This document shows positions 1-8,071 of a DNA stretch of 64,000 nucleotides, piece after piece (within the stretch, counting starts at the first letter, position 1; each line of letters begins with the position of its first letter). This DNA comes from Alentia gelatinosa (Eukaryota; Annelida; Polychaeta; Phyllodocida; Polynoidae): contig OX465588.1 in assembly GCA_950022655.1 (NCBI GenBank), positions 19,888,527 through 19,952,526 of the forward strand, read 5' to 3'. The notes under the pieces are model-generated. The model was not told the DNA's origin, did no database searches, and saw only the letters and a list, made by a program, of their open reading frames with translations. The translations under genes and the position numbers were made by a program.

Positions 1-428
1 TTAGGGGTTAATGGAGAGATCTATGGTCTCCGAGCGAATGGACAAAGCGAACCAGTAAAATGGAGCAAGATAAGTTACATACTTGGTATTTTACATAGAA
101 TGTATTGTGTGCTGATACGGAATAGCCCCAATGATGTTACATATGACAGATCAGTGAATTTCATATGTGTACTTTTCCCGGAGTAGGTGCAAAAGACCCT
201 TTCAAGATTTTCGTTGGTATCATACGAAATGTACATCGTTCTTTAAGCTCTATATTTCATATACTAATACTAATATAATCCATTTCAATTTTCAAATTGG
301 GATACACATACACCACTCTGTTGAATAAAACCAAAAGGGTTTGCTAGTAATAGAAGTATCATACAGAGATTGCGATGTGTAGTCTCCTGTTAAAAAGGGA
401 AATTCATGGAGCAGAGACAGGGACTGAA
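1..428. other. Non-coding left flank of the YR retrotransposon
   Basis: AT-rich unique sequence with no supported gene. Its last bases, ending in GACTGA, are the left half of the insertion site. The right half resumes at 5852 with AGAAACC. Confidence 0.6.
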
Positions 429-616
429 AATGGGTTGCCCATGGCCTTTGGTCAGGGGTGGTCATTGCCCCCCCTGGTGAAACCACTCTGCACTCGCGCA
501 CCCCTGCGCCACCTCTCCGCTCTCGGCCGCACTAAACATCAAAGTGCGCGAGTGCGACACTGTCCTCTGTCTCATTCGCTTCACTGGTCTCCTTCGCTCA
601 ACACCTATTTTTTCTA
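429..616 (+). repeat. A1 split direct repeat (left end)
   Basis: 188 bp, identical to 5313-5500. It begins AATGGGTTGCCCATGG. It contains a perfect 12-bp inverted repeat, GCACTCGCGCAC at 490-501 and its complement at 544-555, with a 42-nt loop. This could be a recombinase-binding or RNA-structure element. It is C/T-rich towards its 3' side and probably includes the 5' untranslated region of the element's transcript. Confidence 0.93.
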
Positions 617-730
617 TCGCTCCTTGGCTTATCGCCCTCCGTACCTTCGGTCTCCGTATTCCCCTGAATATCGGCAGACGAGGACAGGGATACCAAGCGA
701 TTCAGTGATTTAAGGAATTATAGTATAGTT

Positions 731-1915
731 ATGTTGACCAGAAGCGCTGTGGCGGCATCCGCACCCGCGGAGGCCGAGACGGACTCGGAAATAACGATAA
801 GACAGCCGGCGGCCGAGAGCGACCACGTGGACTCGGTATCTCAACAGGGAACGAGCGCGAGCGCACGGACTCGGACTTCGCGCATCACAGCCCTGGAGGC
901 CAACCTCGGAGGGGTCAGGACGGACGTCAACGAGGTAAAGACGGACGTCGGTGAAGTAAGGACGGATATGACTAAAATATCGCGCCAGATGGACGGCATG
1001 ATGGACGCGATCATGCAGATCTCCAGACCGACCTCGCGCCGGGCCGGCTCACGGGCTTCCTCAGCGGCCGAACGGACAAGAGACTGGGCCCAGGATCAAA
1101 ACGAGCGCCTCCTCCCCGCTCCCAGGGCACTCCGAGAGGCATACACGACCGAGGAACACCTCCAGCGTGAATTCGGCCGTGAGGCCATGCGACACGACCG
1201 CACAACGGGTAAGAGCCTACTTTCTGATTTAAATGCCCGGAGGCCGACGGCGAAGCCGTACATGTTTATGGACAGAGATGGGGTGTACACGCTGCACCAG
1301 AAACTGGACCTACGGTCGAGCCTTGGGCCTCTGGAGTACATTTCATGTTTTGTGGCCTTATTGAATGACGATCGCGCCTTGCACCCCGAGGACAAGGAGC
1401 ATATGTTCAAACATCTATACCAGGTGACGGTTGATGCGCAGGCACGGCCGTGGGCCGGCGTCAGACGCTGGTCAAACTACGTTTTCGACCAGGTCGAGTC
1501 GGGCAGGATGCGGTGGTCGGATCACGGCCGGATACAGGAAGAACGTGTCCGGCTCGCGATGACCAGTGCCCACACGTCTAATAACAGTCAAAACACGGAG
1601 ACCGGACGTGCCCGGGGGAGCGAGGCCCCGTGCCGGGACTTCAATGGAGAGAGGGGGTGCCGCCACCGCAGCGACCACACTGAAGGGGGCATCCGGTGGT
1701 TGCACGTGTGCACGTTTTGCGACTCTGTGGGCAGGAAGTGCGGTCACTCGGTGCACGCCTGCAACCGTAAGCTGACTTACGGACACGGGTACGACAACAC
1801 GGCGGCTCCCCCTGTACCCACACCGCGGCGGGTACCCCAGGCGGGGTATCAACTGCAGGCTACTACGAGGCCGGCGGCAGCGCAGAGTGTGGTACACCAA
1901 CCCCAGCCGAGTTAA
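731..1915 (+). CDS. Gag-like ORF1 of the Ngaro-type element
   Basis: 394 aa starting at a true ATG. It is presumed to bind element RNA and form cytoplasmic particles, by analogy with other YR retroelement ORF1 proteins. Residues 1-60 are acidic and low-complexity. Residues 62-82 are three near-perfect heptads (VRTDVNE, VKTDVGE, VRTDMTK) encoded by a 21-nt tandem repeat at 914-976, and predict a coiled coil through about residue 97. Residues 175-260 form a compact conserved-looking region rich in Trp and Tyr. A Cys/His cluster follows: C301, C310, H312, H316, H325, C327, C330, C337, H339, H342, C344. This resembles the zinc-binding tail of DIRS/Ngaro ORF1 proteins. The end is Pro/Gln-rich. The stop TAA (1913-1915) runs straight into seven A's. 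The family assignment rests on position and the Cys/His pattern, not on a catalytic motif. Confidence 0.85.
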   Translation: MLTRSAVAASAPAEAETDSEITIRQPAAESDHVDSVSQQGTSASARTRTSRITALEANLGGVRTDVNEVKTDVGEVRTDMTKISRQMDGMMDAIMQISRPTSRRAGSRASSAAERTRDWAQDQNERLLPAPRALREAYTTEEHLQREFGREAMRHDRTTGKSLLSDLNARRPTAKPYMFMDRDGVYTLHQKLDLRSSLGPLEYISCFVALLNDDRALHPEDKEHMFKHLYQVTVDAQARPWAGVRRWSNYVFDQVESGRMRWSDHGRIQEERVRLAMTSAHTSNNSQNTETGRARGSEAPCRDFNGERGCRHRSDHTEGGIRWLHVCTFCDSVGRKCGHSVHACNRKLTYGHGYDNTAAPPVPTPRRVPQAGYQLQATTRPAAAQSVVHQPQPS

Positions 1916-1955
1916 AAAAACGGGCCGGCCGCGCCCCGCCAGTAGACGAGGCGCG
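1914..1955 (+). promoter_or_regulatory. Candidate -1 frameshift signal at the gag/RT boundary
   Basis: A AAA AAC at 1915-1921 is a classical -1 slippery heptamer. In the gag frame it reads AAA AAC, and a -1 slip would enter the RT frame. Eight nucleotides downstream, CGCGCC (1930-1935) can pair with GGCGCG (1950-1955) around a 14-nt loop. The catch is that the gag stop TAA (1913-1915) immediately precedes the two slippery codons, so stop readthrough or an ancestral sense codon would be needed. The pieces are seen; the function is inference. Confidence 0.35.
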
Positions 1956-2014
1956 CAACAAAGATGAAAGGGGTGCCGGCAGGACGGAGTGTTGTGTAAC
2001 GAATCCGGCTCCCC

Positions 2015-2037
2015 CACGTGACGTCATCGATCACGTG
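2015..2037. promoter_or_regulatory. CACGTG - TGACGTCA - CACGTG cluster
   Basis: Two E-box palindromes (2015-2020, 2032-2037) flank and partly overlap a full CRE palindrome (2019-2026) in the space between ORF1 and the RT domain. It could act as an internal promoter or be accidental in GC-rich coding sequence. Confidence 0.25.
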
Positions 2038-4242
2038 ACCCCCTCGGCACGTGGCCGAGGGGCAGAGATAAACAACAACATTGACGGGGGGAATACACTC
2101 CCGGAGGAGATACCCTTTCCCGCGGCGGCGGCCGCCCCCGGCACTGTGGGGGATGATGGTCTCAGTCGCTTGCCGGGTGTTAGTGTTAGTGCGCCGGGCC
2201 GAGATCAGGAATCTAACACTCCCGACTTTAAAGCACTTCGGGATGTCTGCGAAACGGGAGTCCACCGGGAGGGCGTGAGGACGGACCCGTTAGCCTTCAA
2301 GCAACATCGCCGGGAGACATGGCCGGAGTTCACGGCCGTGGGGCCCGCCAGGCACGCGGAGATATACCGGACCGTGCGTGACACGGGAATCCCCAACGCA
2401 CTCGGCGCCAGGGTCGAGGTGCCTTCGGACCTTAACCTACCTGCGTGGGACCATTACCTAGGGCACGTGGAGGAGGCGCAGGAGCTCCTAGGCTTCCTGC
2501 GATACGGTTTCCCCCTGGGATACCTGGGACCGGAGAGTGATACCAGGGGGGTGGCCAACCACCCCAGCGCAACCTCTCACCCCGTGCAGGTAGAGAAGTT
2601 TCTCGGAAAGGAGGCAGGCTTTACCAATATGATGGGCCCGTTCGCCGAACCGCCTTTTAGCCCGTGGTGTCACGTGTCGCCACTCATGACACGGGAGAAG
2701 CGCGGGACGGACGACCGGCGCATCATTACCGATATGACTTTCCCGAGGGAGTGCAGCGTGAACTCGTTCATCATTAAGAACTCGGTCTACGGACTGGAGC
2801 GAGAACACGGCCTCCCTACAGTGGACGAGTTTGTGGCCAAACTCGTCAAGGCAGGCACGTCGGCCTACATGTCGTCCATCGACGTGTCGCGTGCCTACAA
2901 GAACTTTAGGTGCGATCCCCTCGATTGGCCTCTGTTATGTTTCACGTGGGAGGGCGGGCACTACTGCGATACGGCCATGCCGTTCGGCGCCCGTGCCTCC
3001 TCCTACCACATGCAGTGTGTGGCGGAGGCCATCGTGGGGATACTATCATCAAAGGGAGTCACGGCCGCGATGTACCTCGACGACCTCATCATCCTCTCCG
3101 AGGACCGAGGTAAGGCGGCCGAGGACTTCAGGATCGCGCGAGACCTTTTCTCGGAATTGGGCCTACCCGAGGCACGCGACAAAGCGCAGGAGCCGAGCCA
3201 GACCGTGACGTGGTTGGGGATAGAGATCGACGCCCGTGCCATGACTCTATCGATCCCCACGGCCAAGCTGGAGGACATCCGTGGTCACGTGTCGGCCGTA
3301 GCCAAGCGCCGGACGTTGACGAAACGACAGCTTCAGTCGGTGCTCGGCCGGATATTACACGTGGCGAGGTGTATACGTCCGGCGCGGGCATTCGTCTCAA
3401 AGCTACTCGAGGCCCTCCGGGGGATGAGAGGCTTCTACATGAACATCAATTCCGAGATGCGCCAGGACCTCGACTGGTTCGTTAAGTTTGCCCGGGGCTG
3501 GAACGGCCGCGCCCTCATCCCTCGAGGTCCCCCGACGCGGAGGATCACGGTGGATGCGTGCCTGTCGGGCGTCGGAGGAACCGACGGCCGCTTCTCGTAC
3601 TCCGGCCAGGTGTGCCCCGTCTTCGATCCCGTGGAGTGCATCTCAGAGCTCGAGGCTCTGAATACCATCTACGCACTCCACACATTTATCACAGACAGGG
3701 ATCGGGGATCACGGATTGAGGTGTTCTGTGATAACCTCGGAACTGTACAGACCCTCAATAGCGGGCGTGCCCGTAACCCTGTCCTGGCGGAGTGTGCCCG
3801 CCAGGCATGGATGGTGCAGGCACGTCTGCAGGTGGAACTGGTCTTCAGCCATATCCCCGGGGTGCAAAACGTCATCGCAGATGCCCTGAGCAGAGCCCAT
3901 CTGTCGAGGACGGAATACGATAAGGCCACTTCCCTCATTCACATTCATGAGTTGTACCCTATCGTACCGTGTACCCATGCCTCTTTTGTACCCGTACTCC
4001 GTCTCTTCTGCAGATCGGGCGCTTCTCTTACTCCAGGCGAAGGCATCTGCGAGGCAGTCAGAGGCGCGTGCCCCAGGTACGCTCGCAAACCAGCGATCCG
4101 CAGTCACCACCTACCTGGCGTTCTGCAACCAGATGAGAGCGGACCCCCGGGCACCGACCGTGAGCCTGATCACGCCGTACCTGGAATACGTGGCCGACCA
4201 CGCCCCCTCGCCGGCCACGGTCGCCAACCAGTTATCGACTGA
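2035..4242 (+). CDS. Reverse transcriptase - RNase H ORF2 of the Ngaro-type element
   Basis: Copies element RNA to DNA and degrades the RNA strand. RT spans about residues 190-440 (residue 1 at 2035): first catalytic Asp in SSIDVSRAYKNF (D283), MPFGARAS, and catalytic YLDD at 347-350 (3073-3084). RNase H covers about 500-620 with D507 (VDAC), E540 (SELEAL), D566 (FCDN) and D616 (ADALSR), a full DEDD set. Residue 1 at 2035 is a GTG codon. The frame is open from 1771, overlapping ORF1 in the -1 frame, and the first in-frame ATG is only at 2629, at the edge of RT. Translation therefore probably depends on frameshifting, readthrough, splicing or non-AUG initiation. The last ~100 residues, after RNase H, overlap the YR frame and look like unselected read-on. 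The element family is confident; the true start is not. Confidence 0.92.
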   Translation: MTPSARGRGAEINNNIDGGNTLPEEIPFPAAAAAPGTVGDDGLSRLPGVSVSAPGRDQESNTPDFKALRDVCETGVHREGVRTDPLAFKQHRRETWPEFTAVGPARHAEIYRTVRDTGIPNALGARVEVPSDLNLPAWDHYLGHVEEAQELLGFLRYGFPLGYLGPESDTRGVANHPSATSHPVQVEKFLGKEAGFTNMMGPFAEPPFSPWCHVSPLMTREKRGTDDRRIITDMTFPRECSVNSFIIKNSVYGLEREHGLPTVDEFVAKLVKAGTSAYMSSIDVSRAYKNFRCDPLDWPLLCFTWEGGHYCDTAMPFGARASSYHMQCVAEAIVGILSSKGVTAAMYLDDLIILSEDRGKAAEDFRIARDLFSELGLPEARDKAQEPSQTVTWLGIEIDARAMTLSIPTAKLEDIRGHVSAVAKRRTLTKRQLQSVLGRILHVARCIRPARAFVSKLLEALRGMRGFYMNINSEMRQDLDWFVKFARGWNGRALIPRGPPTRRITVDACLSGVGGTDGRFSYSGQVCPVFDPVECISELEALNTIYALHTFITDRDRGSRIEVFCDNLGTVQTLNSGRARNPVLAECARQAWMVQARLQVELVFSHIPGVQNVIADALSRAHLSRTEYDKATSLIHIHELYPIVPCTHASFVPVLRLFCRSGASLTPGEGICEAVRGACPRYARKPAIRSHHLPGVLQPDESGPPGTDREPDHAVPGIRGRPRPLAGHGRQPVID

Positions 4243-4961
4243 CGGGGGGGGACGTGCGGCCAACAGAGGATCACCGGGTGAAGCGTGCCCTCGAGGGCAT
4301 GAGGAGAAACAAGCTGTACGTGCCAAACGTGAAGGCCCCCATACCAATGGATGTGTTCAGGGCGGTCCTCGATGCCCTGACGGGATCGCCCCTCCATACG
4401 GCAATGAGGGCGGGCATGCTGCTCATTTTCTACCTGGCCCTACGGCAGGGGGAGGTGGCGCCGCAGTCGGCTCGGGCATTCGACCCGGCTCGGAACCTCA
4501 CTCGCGGGGACGTGGTCCTCGGCCGCCGGCACCTCACTATCACCATCAAGGCGGCCAAAAATCTTCAATACGTAGGGCAACAGAAAGTGATGCGCCTCGA
4601 GGCCGCGGACGATATCCGGGTGTGCCCGGTAGACGCGGTTCGAGGCCTACTACGGGCGGCCCCTACGGTTTCACTGCGGGACCCGTTTCTGACACTGCCC
4701 GATGGGACGACCATCACATCACGGGTTATGACCAACGAATGGGACCGCCTCCTACAGGCCACAGGCCAAACGGTGAAGACATACACCCTCCACAGCCTCA
4801 GGAAGGCCGCTGCCACTCAGGCCTTTGAGGCCGGAATACCTGAACTTAACATCCAGAGGTATGGAGGGTGGAGGTCCCAGGCTCATAGGGACTACATCAA
4901 AGTATCAGACCAAGAGACTGTCAACAAGTCTCTCATTGAGTCTCTCTCCTTCAAAAAGTGA
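3947..4961 (+). pseudogene. Tyrosine recombinase ORF3, frameshifted in a G8 tract
   Basis: The YR integrates the circular DNA intermediate. It starts at ATG 3947, overlapping ORF2 by about 295 nt in the +1 frame. About 99 codons encode a helical N-terminal, SAM-like core-binding region (ARQSEARAPGTLANQRSAVT and onward). The reading frame then breaks in eight G's at 4244-4251, and the catalytic domain continues in another frame to the stop at 4959-4961. Catalytic residues all survive: Arg in LRQGEV (4443-4445), Lys in TITIKAAKN, HSLR (His 4791-4793, Arg 4800-4802), Trp in YGGW and nucleophile Tyr in RDYIK (4893-4895). Seven G's would keep one frame of about 337 codons, a normal YR length. The extra G may be a real mutation, an assembly error or a slippage site. 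There is no ATG at the start of the downstream part; its first valine codon, 4254, is GTG. Confidence 0.9.
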
Positions 4962-5009
4962 CTATAAAAAACTTTCCCACCCTCCTCTTCCCTTAACTAT
5001 TGGCTTCTT

Positions 5010-5316
5010 GGCTATTTCTATTATTTTATTATTACATGTTATGTTTAACTATGTAATATCACATAATCTTCATTTATCTTATATCAAATATTATCACAAT
5101 TGACAAACACATATCTATGTCAATTTCAATATTTGTCATATTGTCACAAATCTTATCACAATTGACAAACACATATCTATGTCAATTTCTATATTTGTCT
5201 TATCATTGATACTCATGTATTTCTCTTATTCATATCAATAAGACTCATAAAATTAAATAAAATTTTATAAGCCCACTAGGGCCTTCACTCTGTTTCATTG
5301 GGGATCTGGGGTAATG
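5010..5316 (+). repeat. B1 split direct repeat
   Basis: 307 bp, matching 5545-5851 with one difference (5279 G versus 5814 C). It is very AT-rich. It contains a 62-bp tandem duplication (units starting at 5091 and 5153), each unit carrying ATTGACA...TGTCAAT, a 7-bp inverted repeat. The last 4 bases (AATG) are shared with the start of A2. Confidence 0.92.
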
Positions 5317-5500
5317 GGTTGCCCATGGCCTTTGGTCAGGGGTGGTCATTGCCCCCCCTGGTGAAACCACTCTGCACTCGCGCACCCCTGCGCCACCTCT
5401 CCGCTCTCGGCCGCACTAAACATCAAAGTGCGCGAGTGCGACACTGTCCTCTGTCTCATTCGCTTCACTGGTCTCCTTCGCTCAACACCTATTTTTTCTA
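5313..5500 (+). repeat. A2 split direct repeat
   Basis: Identical copy of A1, placed directly after B1. The 12-bp inverted repeat recurs at 5374-5385 and 5428-5439. In the Ngaro/PAT replication model the B1-A2 junction is thought to serve as template to restore the ends during circle formation. Confidence 0.93.
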
Positions 5501-5544
5501 CCCACCCACCCACTCCTTTTCTCTCCTACTCCTTACACTCGTAG

Positions 5545-5851
5545 GGCTATTTCTATTATTTTATTATTACATGTTATGTTTAACTATGTAATATCACATA
5601 ATCTTCATTTATCTTATATCAAATATTATCACAATTGACAAACACATATCTATGTCAATTTCAATATTTGTCATATTGTCACAAATCTTATCACAATTGA
5701 CAAACACATATCTATGTCAATTTCTATATTTGTCTTATCATTGATACTCATGTATTTCTCTTATTCATATCAATAAGACTCATAAAATTAAATAAAATTT
5801 TATAAGCCCACTACGGCCTTCACTCTGTTTCATTGGGGATCTGGGGTAATG
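5545..5851 (+). repeat. B2 split direct repeat (right end)
   Basis: Copy of B1 ending in GGGGTAATG. Flanking host sequence resumes at 5852. A 44-bp unique spacer (5501-5544, starting CCCACCCACCC) separates it from A2. Confidence 0.92.
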
Positions 5852-7259
5852 AGAAACCTTGGGATTCCTGACAGCATCATGATTATTGATAGTTTACAAA
5901 CTACCCAGTCTCTTTATTATTATGGTAAAAACTGAAATGAGAGACATAAGAATAAATGAAAAGAAATTAAAGAAAGTTCGAACCATTTTCCAGCTAAATT
6001 ATGTGACTTATTATAAAAGGTCCGCACTATATTTCTCAAGAACGGGACACCCTTACAATGAAGCTTTATCACAGATGACTTGGTGATTCAAAAAAGAGGA
6101 AATAGTTTCCACCCTGCATTCATGAAAAAGGGAATACAAACATCTTAAGAAAGTGAAAAGATGTACTTTTTCATGTGGTTGATGGGTAAATGACTGATCA
6201 TCAAGAGCAAAACTGACGGCGGTTTGATTATCCAGGGCCGTCAGCTACTGTCAGCTGCTGACAGCCAACCGTCAGCCCAGCCGCCAATAAATCACTTGCC
6301 ACTCCTCAATGGGGCTGTATTAATAAGGCTGAGAAGACCGCAAACACTACCAGGAGGAGGTCAATGGCGAATGGAGTGGTTTCTATGGTACACCACTGTT
6401 TGGTTAATGGCTAAGATTCTAGATATCAACGCTCAACGGTTTCACTGAGGTTCAACACCTTTTCGTATTCTAGCGATGCAACTTATATTTAATATTTTTA
6501 TCAGCGATTATTTACACATTAATTGCGAACCCCGTCATTTCTGTTATGTTCCCTTTTTGCATTGATATGAGCGACGTCCTCTAGCGTTCATTTTTTTCCT
6601 TTTTTTTGAGGGGTATAAGAATAAATCTACCAACTATTTCTCTAACATCTGATTCTTAAATGATTCATTTCCATACGTGTAGGTGTGCACATTCGTCGAT
6701 CTGTTCCAATAGCTCAAGTCCTACCGATTCCTTCTTTGGGGAAAAACCCTTGGTGAATCAGTCTCCATCGCAGAGCATAATCCCACAACCCTATTAACGT
6801 CAAAATAATGCAGATAGATTCCGCCAACTGAGAATGACATGTATGCATGAGATATCCATATTATCCGCATATAAAGGATTTGTGCCTGGGTCGTCAGACT
6901 GAATTGCGTGGGGGTGCACTGGACTGACAAGGGTTGACAGGAACTTGTATGCAGTTGTTGACTGCGGTGTTCGATGTCAATAGTGTTGCCACCTGCGTGT
7001 TTGGATCTTGAATTATATCGACACCTGCGTGACAGCATAAGAGTAACGCTGGACCCACAGCGAATCCATCAGAAGCTACACATATATGGCCTGTTTAAAT
7101 GATGTTTTACGTAGAGATATGAACTGTTTTATACGTGCTTTTACATAATTACAGAATCGAGACCATAACTAGATATTCATTTTAGATTTCTTTGTTAACG
7201 TTCTATATTTGTATGGGAATAATGATATTCATACCAATATAGATATTTTTTCAGTAAAA
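5852..7259. other. No gene seen
   Basis: AT-rich with only short chance ORFs. There is a small palindromic patch: CTGTCAGC and GCTGACAG (6248-6255, 6257-6264) around one base, in a cluster of GTCAGC words (6238-6275). Confidence 0.5.
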
Positions 7260-7266
7260 GATGTCT

Positions 7267-7449
7267 TTATTCATTGCTTCTATTCAATATATCAAAACAA
7301 ATAAGAAAATACTCCCTTTTAACACCCAACCAGCCCGCATTAAAATTCATCTCCTTGCTATTATGACGAGTAGTATCAATAATGTCAAAATTGTGAACTT
7401 TATCAAGAAGATCCTTTACCAACACGCATTGAGAACTTTGGTTGGTCAT
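7267..7449 (-). CDS. Weak hypothetical 60-aa ORF
   Basis: An ATG-initiated minus-strand ORF with ordinary, hydrophilic composition. Its stop TAA overlaps an AATAAA, as a last exon might. The 15-bp sequence GATGTCTTTATTCAT, which includes this end, recurs at 7528-7542, so the ORF may simply sit in a repeat. I recognise no family. Probability of a real gene is low. Confidence 0.12.
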   Translation of the reverse strand: MTNQSSQCVLVKDLLDKVHNFDIIDTTRHNSKEMNFNAGWLGVKREYFLICFDILNRSNE

Positions 7450-7518
7450 ATATCAACTTATCTACAATCTCCGCGTAGAGAAGGCACCGTAGATATACCC
7501 AGCATATTGCACGTTCTG

Positions 7519-8071
7519 TCTATGCCGATGTCTTTATTCATAGACTGTAAACACCTATTTACGTTTATCTACGCCACTGTTTGATTACTCTTGTTGGCCT
7601 TTATTTATTTGCTATAGGTCATCCAAATCCAAGGTATATGAAAAATTCAATCTGTTATTTCCAACTTTGATTATAAAACCTTTCTAAAACCTGATTGAAT
7701 ATCAGTTAGATAATTGTCAATAGTTGTTTTGATAAAAGTTGTTTTGATAAATTTTACTTTCAAAACACCATCGTCCAGTGTGGTTCAGCCTAGCCTTATT
7801 TGCAAAGTACAATCAGTGGCGGCTAGGTCGGTGTTTGTGTAAGGAGTATGTTAGCTGCATACAGGGGACTGTGGGTAAACCTTTTTTTAATATTTATCTA
7901 TATGTCTATGAATGTCTACGCCTACGTGGGTATCACGTTTGTGTCCTATCTACGCCAGACGCCCAAAACAGCCATTACACTTGTATAGATACTTATCAAA
8001 CAGGTCGTCTACGCCATAGCGTTTATATATGAAAACATTTGTAGATACAGCCTGTATTACTGTCTACGCCA
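7519..8071 (+). repeat. Degenerate interspersed TCTACGCC repeats
   Basis: TCTACGCC occurs at 7568, 7915, 7949, 8008 and 8063, plus a one-base variant TCTATGCC at 7519. Spacing in the later group is 34-59 bp, with partly similar sequence between. This suggests a decayed tandem array or repeated insertions of a short element. Confidence 0.4.

Larger units (their letters stand above)
429..5851 (+). mobile_element. Ngaro-like (DIRS-order) tyrosine-recombinase retrotransposon
   Basis: A 5.4-kb retroelement with split direct repeats in the order A1 (429-616), genes, B1 (5010-5316), A2 (5313-5500), B2 (5545-5851). This arrangement is diagnostic of Ngaro/PAT-type YR retrotransposons and unlike LTR elements. 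A1 and A2 are identical; B1 and B2 differ only at 5279/5814. AATG occurs at both ends and at the B1/A2 junction. Three ORFs encode a Gag-like protein, RT-RNase H and YR, in the usual order for the group. No DNA methyltransferase domain of the DIRS1/PAT kind is fused to the RT ORF, and there is no SGNH hydrolase ORF as in some vertebrate Ngaro elements. The coding part is strikingly GC-rich against AT-rich B repeats and flanks. The YR frame is broken by a homopolymer indel, so this copy may be non-autonomous despite its recent insertion. Confidence 0.93.

Noticed and set aside
375..713. 112-codon ORF starting in the left flank and crossing A1
   Set aside because: It only exists because the A repeat is open in this frame. 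A similar ORF recurs over A2 (5298-5591). There is no start context or conserved domain.
1472..2017. 181-codon minus-strand ORF antisense to gag
   Set aside because: It mirrors the GC-rich gag coding strand and has no domain of its own.
2831..3208. Other long ORFs inside the RT gene on both strands
   Set aside because: Alternative-frame shadows of GC-rich coding sequence.
4254..4961. Independent 235-aa recombinase gene starting at 4254
   Set aside because: The first codon is GTG and the N-terminal recombinase domain lies just upstream in another frame. It is the second half of a frameshifted ORF.
429..5851. LTR retrotransposon interpretation of the repeats
   Set aside because: The repeats are not a single pair of terminal LTRs but interleaved A and B pairs. 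There is no protease or DDE integrase; instead a tyrosine recombinase is encoded.
7261..7584. 107-codon + strand ORF
   Set aside because: AT-rich, no domain, overlaps a repeat and opposes an equally weak minus-strand ORF.
7519..8071. CRISPR array
   Set aside because: The repeated words are short (8-9 bp), degenerate and unevenly spaced, and the window is eukaryotic.
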